This document shows positions 5,801 through 6,759 of a DNA stretch of 6,759 nt, piece after piece (within the stretch, counting starts at the first letter, position 1; every line of letters begins with the position of its first letter). The stretch is from Candidatus Sumerlaeota bacterium (GTDB taxonomy: Bacteria > UBP6 > UBA1177). The DNA lies in NCBI GenBank assembly GCA_007136595.1, contig SLGQ01000177.1, positions 1 to 6,759 of the forward strand, given 5' to 3'. The notes below the pieces were generated by a model. The model made no database searches. It was not told where the DNA came from and saw only the letters and a list, made by a program, of their open reading frames with translations. The position numbers and the translations under genes are program-made.

Positions 5801-6394
5801 ATGAAATTTACAAAACTTCTTATCGTAATTGTTTTAGCTTTTGCTGTTTTTCCACTTTTTTCACAGCGACAATCCCCTCAATTTGTCATACTTCATAATG
5901 ACGGGTATAAACTTTTTCAGGAATTCAGACCGAACAATGCCATTTTTGACAGAACAAGAAGGGAGATGCTGGAACTGGCAAATAAACATAAAGAAAAAAC
6001 TTTCACAGAAAGTGCGCGCCTGATAAAAATAGTGATGGATAAATGTAAACTGTATCATGATACGAATACCAGCTTGATAGAATATATGAAAAAAAGGTGG
6101 AGTCAGCCACATTTTCTTAATATGAGCGATGAATGGAAAAACTCTACATTTAAAAGGGACAGAGCTAAAGTTCTTGCGCTTCACTCTCTTTCTCAGGGAA
6201 TGCAACAGGCATTCAATGACTGGAACAGTTCAAGAAATGAAGCAGTAAAAAGCAGAAACAGCAAAGAGATCATAAAAAAGATAGGAAGTGCCAACAGAAT
6301 GCTTCAAATAACAATTGACAATGTTATTGAAGAAGAACAAAAGGTGTTCGAGTCAATAAAAAAAGAGCTTGAAATCATAAAAATGTCTAAATGA
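5801..6394 (+). CDS. Exported helical protein of unknown function
   Basis: I do not recognise this 197-residue protein. Residues 1-22 form a clear Sec signal peptide: Lys at 3 and 6, a hydrophobic core LLIVIVLAFAVFPLF, and a likely cut near Ser21-Gln22. No lipobox Cys is present, so it is probably periplasmic or secreted. The mature part is predicted by eye to be almost wholly helical and charged, with heptad-like segments (about 53-100 and 145-195) and a Glu/Lys-rich C-terminus (EEEQKVFESIKKELEI). It has a single cysteine (Cys82), so no internal disulfide. An aromatic, Trp-containing middle (W100, W112, W141) separates the helical halves. It could be a periplasmic chaperone-like or four-helix protein, but there is no motif to settle this. 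It has its own promoter, and the Mip-like lipoprotein gene follows 88 bases later on the same strand. The start was chosen by its TGGAGG site and signal peptide. Confidence 0.8.
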   Translation: MKFTKLLIVIVLAFAVFPLFSQRQSPQFVILHNDGYKLFQEFRPNNAIFDRTRREMLELANKHKEKTFTESARLIKIVMDKCKLYHDTNTSLIEYMKKRWSQPHFLNMSDEWKNSTFKRDRAKVLALHSLSQGMQQAFNDWNSSRNEAVKSRNSKEIIKKIGSANRMLQITIDNVIEEEQKVFESIKKELEIIKMSK

Positions 6395-6415
6395 ATCCCC
6401 TAAACATTGAAATAT

Positions 6416-6444
6416 TTGCTCTATTAATTTAAATCTGGTAGATT
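6416..6444 (+). promoter_or_regulatory. Possible promoter of the Mip-like lipoprotein gene
   Basis: TTGCTC (6416-6421) and TAGATT (6439-6444) are 17 bases apart, with an AT-rich spacer (ATTAATTTAAAT). The start would fall near 6451, about 32 bases before the ATG. The -35 match is weak. Another TTGAAA at 6407-6412 offers an alternative but with a poorer -10. The gene might instead be read through from 5801-6394. Confidence 0.35.
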
Positions 6445-6482
6445 CGTCCCGTTTAAAGTTTATTGTAAAATTTGGAGAAAAC

Positions 6483-6759
6483 ATGTTTAAAGCAATTATT
6501 ATCGCAACACTGATCATTGCAACCTCCCTTGCAGGCTGCAAAAAAGATGAAACCCGCTCAGGAGACAAAGAAAGTGCGGCATCTGAGAAAAAAGAGGTTA
6601 AATTTACAAAAGATCATGAAGTTGTAAGTTACAGAATGGGGTTCGATCATGCTTCAAGGATATTTCAGGATATGCCCGGTGTTGACCCGGAGTTTATCTG
6701 CCAGGGAGTCAGAGATGCCTATGAATCTCCCCTTACTCCGAAATACGATGACACTCAAT
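6483..6759 (+). CDS. Lipoprotein with Mip/FkpA-like N-terminal domain, probable FKBP-type peptidyl-prolyl isomerase (3' end outside window)
   Basis: The ATG at 6483 has a GGAGAA site (6474-6479) three bases upstream. It opens a frame that runs off the right edge, showing 92 residues. Residues 1-18 are a lipoprotein signal peptide ending in the lipobox SLAGC, with Cys19 as the lipid site. A short charged linker (about 20-43) follows. Then comes a VSYRMGFDHASRIFQ...GVDPEFICQGVRDAY segment (about 48-80), which matches the 'vSYalGyd.g..l....iD...~~~Gl.Da' pattern of the dimerisation domain before the FKBP catalytic domain in Mip and FkpA. If the call is right, the rest of the gene should encode a catalytic FKBP domain and the protein would be a lipid-anchored periplasmic or surface folding catalyst. 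The catalytic part is not visible, so the enzyme identity is inferred. Confidence 0.7.
   Translation, partial: MFKAIIIATLIIATSLAGCKKDETRSGDKESAASEKKEVKFTKDHEVVSYRMGFDHASRIFQDMPGVDPEFICQGVRDAYESPLTPKYDDTQ

Noticed and set aside
6382..6408. AATGTCTA and TAAACATT as a terminator after the exported protein gene
   Set aside because: The eight-base stem has a mismatch, is AT-rich and lacks a following T run.
6465..6470. GTAAAA as a -10 box for the Mip-like gene
   Set aside because: It would place the transcript start at or inside the ribosome binding site, leaving no usable leader.

Overview
The window looks like a piece of a Gram-negative chromosome from an AT-rich genome. An outer membrane is implied by a lapA-lapB pair (control of lipopolysaccharide synthesis) and by three predicted lipoproteins. 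The Cys-rich lipoprotein at 1571-2668 has a layout I associate with secreted proteins of Myxococcota, Bradymonadales and related former deltaproteobacterial lineages. Lineage is inferred from that family alone and is uncertain, because the base composition is more AT-rich than in typical myxobacteria.

Layout. (a) 2-1054, plus strand: the C-terminal part of a protein that runs in from the left. It resembles the target-recognition end of an Eco57I/TaqI-like N6-adenine DNA methyltransferase, as in type IIG restriction-modification or BREX PglX enzymes. (b) 1051-5660, minus strand: a tightly packed six-gene operon. In transcription order it holds riboflavin synthase (ribE), a CaCA-family cation/Ca2+ exchanger, lapA, lapB, a Cys-rich repeat lipoprotein and a thioredoxin-fold lipoprotein. 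Neighbouring genes overlap, abut or lie within 25 bases, so transcription and partly translation are probably coupled. (c) 5661-5800: a divergent promoter region with a good sigma70-like promoter on each strand. (d) 5801-6394, plus strand: a small exported helical protein that I do not recognise. (e) 6483-6759, plus strand: the start of a lipoprotein resembling the N-terminal domain of Mip/FkpA-type FKBP peptidyl-prolyl isomerases, cut by the window edge.

How the genes may fit together. Most of the minus-strand operon concerns the cell envelope: ion exchange at the inner membrane, LPS homeostasis (LapA/LapB), and two exported lipoproteins. One of these carries 36 cysteines besides the lipid anchor, and the other carries a thioredoxin-type CxxC site. 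The overlap of those two genes suggests a client and redox-partner relationship; this is inference. The plus-strand genes to the right also encode exported proteins, one of them a likely periplasmic folding factor. I saw no tRNA, rRNA, CRISPR array, insertion sequence or convincing intrinsic terminator. The only stretch of more than 100 bases without a gene is 5661-5800.
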